The notes under the pieces are model-generated. The model saw only the letters and a list, made by a program, of their open reading frames with translations, was not told where the DNA came from and made no database searches. A stretch of DNA of 23,040 nt, taken from QQUD01 sp039029915. GTDB taxonomy: Bacteria > Chloroflexota > Anaerolineae > Promineifilales > Promineifilaceae. Shown in pieces: positions 22,772-23,040 of this stretch (position 1 is the stretch's first letter; each line of letters begins with the position of its first letter). The translations under genes were made by a program, and so were the position numbers. The DNA lies in the NCBI GenBank assembly GCA_039029915.1, contig JBCCFD010000078.1:1-23040 (forward strand), in the 5' to 3' direction.

Positions 22772-23040
22772 ATGACACCATTTATGACCTTAATCTTAAC
22801 TATTTTTCTACAAACGACCCCACAAGGATCAACCCCAATCTGGCTACCTGTGTTGATCATAATCATTTTGCTTCTTCTACTTTGGTGGGGGTTAACTCGA
22901 AACTCAATTCCTGAAGGCCAAACTGATGACCACGGCCATGACGACCATGGACATGACGACCATGGACATGATGACCACGGCCATGACGACCACAAAAAAG
23001 AAGACCACGCAGTCTTAACACCAGAATCAGCAGTTGCTCC
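22772..23040 (+). CDS. Membrane-anchored His/Asp-repeat protein, 3'-truncated
   Basis: Open to the end of the window, so only the first 89 residues are known. ATG 22772 has GAGG 8 bases upstream. The start MTPFMTLILTIFLQTTP could be a signal or first helix. A second hydrophobic segment at about 24-40 (LPVLIIIILLLLWWG) follows. Then comes a polar tail with four tandem Asp-Asp-His-Gly-His units (residues 52-71) plus Asp-Asp-His (72-74), followed by KKEDHAVL. Such His/Asp clusters bind Zn, Ni, Co or Cu in other proteins, and metal buffering or sensing is inference. The remainder could hold a larger domain outside the window, for example a helix-hairpin-helix, which cannot be judged. It lies divergent to the gamma-CA-like gene, itself a metal-site protein, which may or may not be meaningful. 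Confidence 0.8.
   Translation, partial: MTPFMTLILTIFLQTTPQGSTPIWLPVLIIIILLLLLWWGLTRNSIPEGQTDDHGHDDHGHDDHGHDDHGHDDHKKEDHAVLTPESAVA
22925..22993 (+). repeat. 15-bp coding tandem repeat, four units plus a partial
   Basis: Units at 22925, 22940, 22955 and 22970, each encoding Asp-Asp-His-Gly-His, then GACGACCAC at 22985-22993. Units 1 and 4 have identical DNA, as do units 2 and 3; the two types differ only at synonymous third positions. This pattern shows the peptide, not the DNA, is conserved. It is a tandem repeat, not a CRISPR array, since there are no spacers. Confidence 0.9.

Noticed and set aside
22925..22993. Regular 15-bp repeats that might suggest a CRISPR array
   Set aside because: The repeats are contiguous, have no spacers and lie in frame inside a coding sequence.

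Overview
The window looks like a chromosomal segment of a filamentous or biofilm-forming Chloroflexota bacterium (Anaerolineae/Promineofilia-like). This is inference from gene content: LVIVD and CHRD lipoproteins, a VPS10-type propeller, a DUF790 (Bax1-like) nuclease, a stand-alone PEP/pyruvate-binding protein, and a split polysaccharide co-polymerase/BY-kinase module. No rRNA, tRNA, CRISPR array or complete insertion sequence was seen. Base composition is close to balanced by eye, and more A+T-rich at about 0.65-2.5 kb, in the spacer at 10.2-10.5 kb and at 21.8-23 kb.

Layout. 1-582: 3' part of tryptophan 2,3-dioxygenase. 0.65-2.5 kb: divergent LVIVD-repeat lipoprotein and DUF3592 membrane protein. 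2.5-7.0 kb, minus strand: M20 metallo-amidohydrolase and a 1071-residue VPS10/BNR propeller. 7.0-7.4 kb: a gene-free stretch holding a 108-bp MITE-like element with a 7-bp target duplication. 7.4-10.2 kb: DUF790 nuclease and a GT39-like membrane glycosyltransferase. 10.5-12.7 kb: CHRD lipoprotein and an MFS transporter. 12.7-13.4 kb, minus: an unrecognised protein. 13.5-17.8 kb, plus: PspA/IM30-like protein, cupin, GT4 glycosyltransferase, two polysaccharide co-polymerases and a BY-kinase. The last five form an exopolysaccharide cluster with tight or overlapping junctions. 18.0-20.4 kb: hemolysin III/PAQR protein overlapping a PEP/pyruvate-binding protein. 20.4-22.6 kb, minus: glucose-6-phosphate dehydrogenase and a gamma-carbonic-anhydrase-like protein with a substituted zinc ligand. 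22.8 kb to the end: start of a membrane-anchored His/Asp-repeat protein that runs off the window.

The most striking signal is at DNA level. The palindrome ACGGCCGT, usually as AACGGCCGTT, occurs 27 times by hand count, against about 0.35 expected by chance in 23 kb. It lies mostly inside genes and uses all three codon phases (Thr-Ala-Val, Arg-Pro-Phe/Leu, Asn/Tyr-Gly-Arg), so selection or gain acts on the DNA rather than on one protein motif. It resembles the cyanobacterial HIP1 palindrome in behaviour but has a different sequence. It is missing from some blocks, notably 0.6-2.5 kb and 10.65-13.4 kb.
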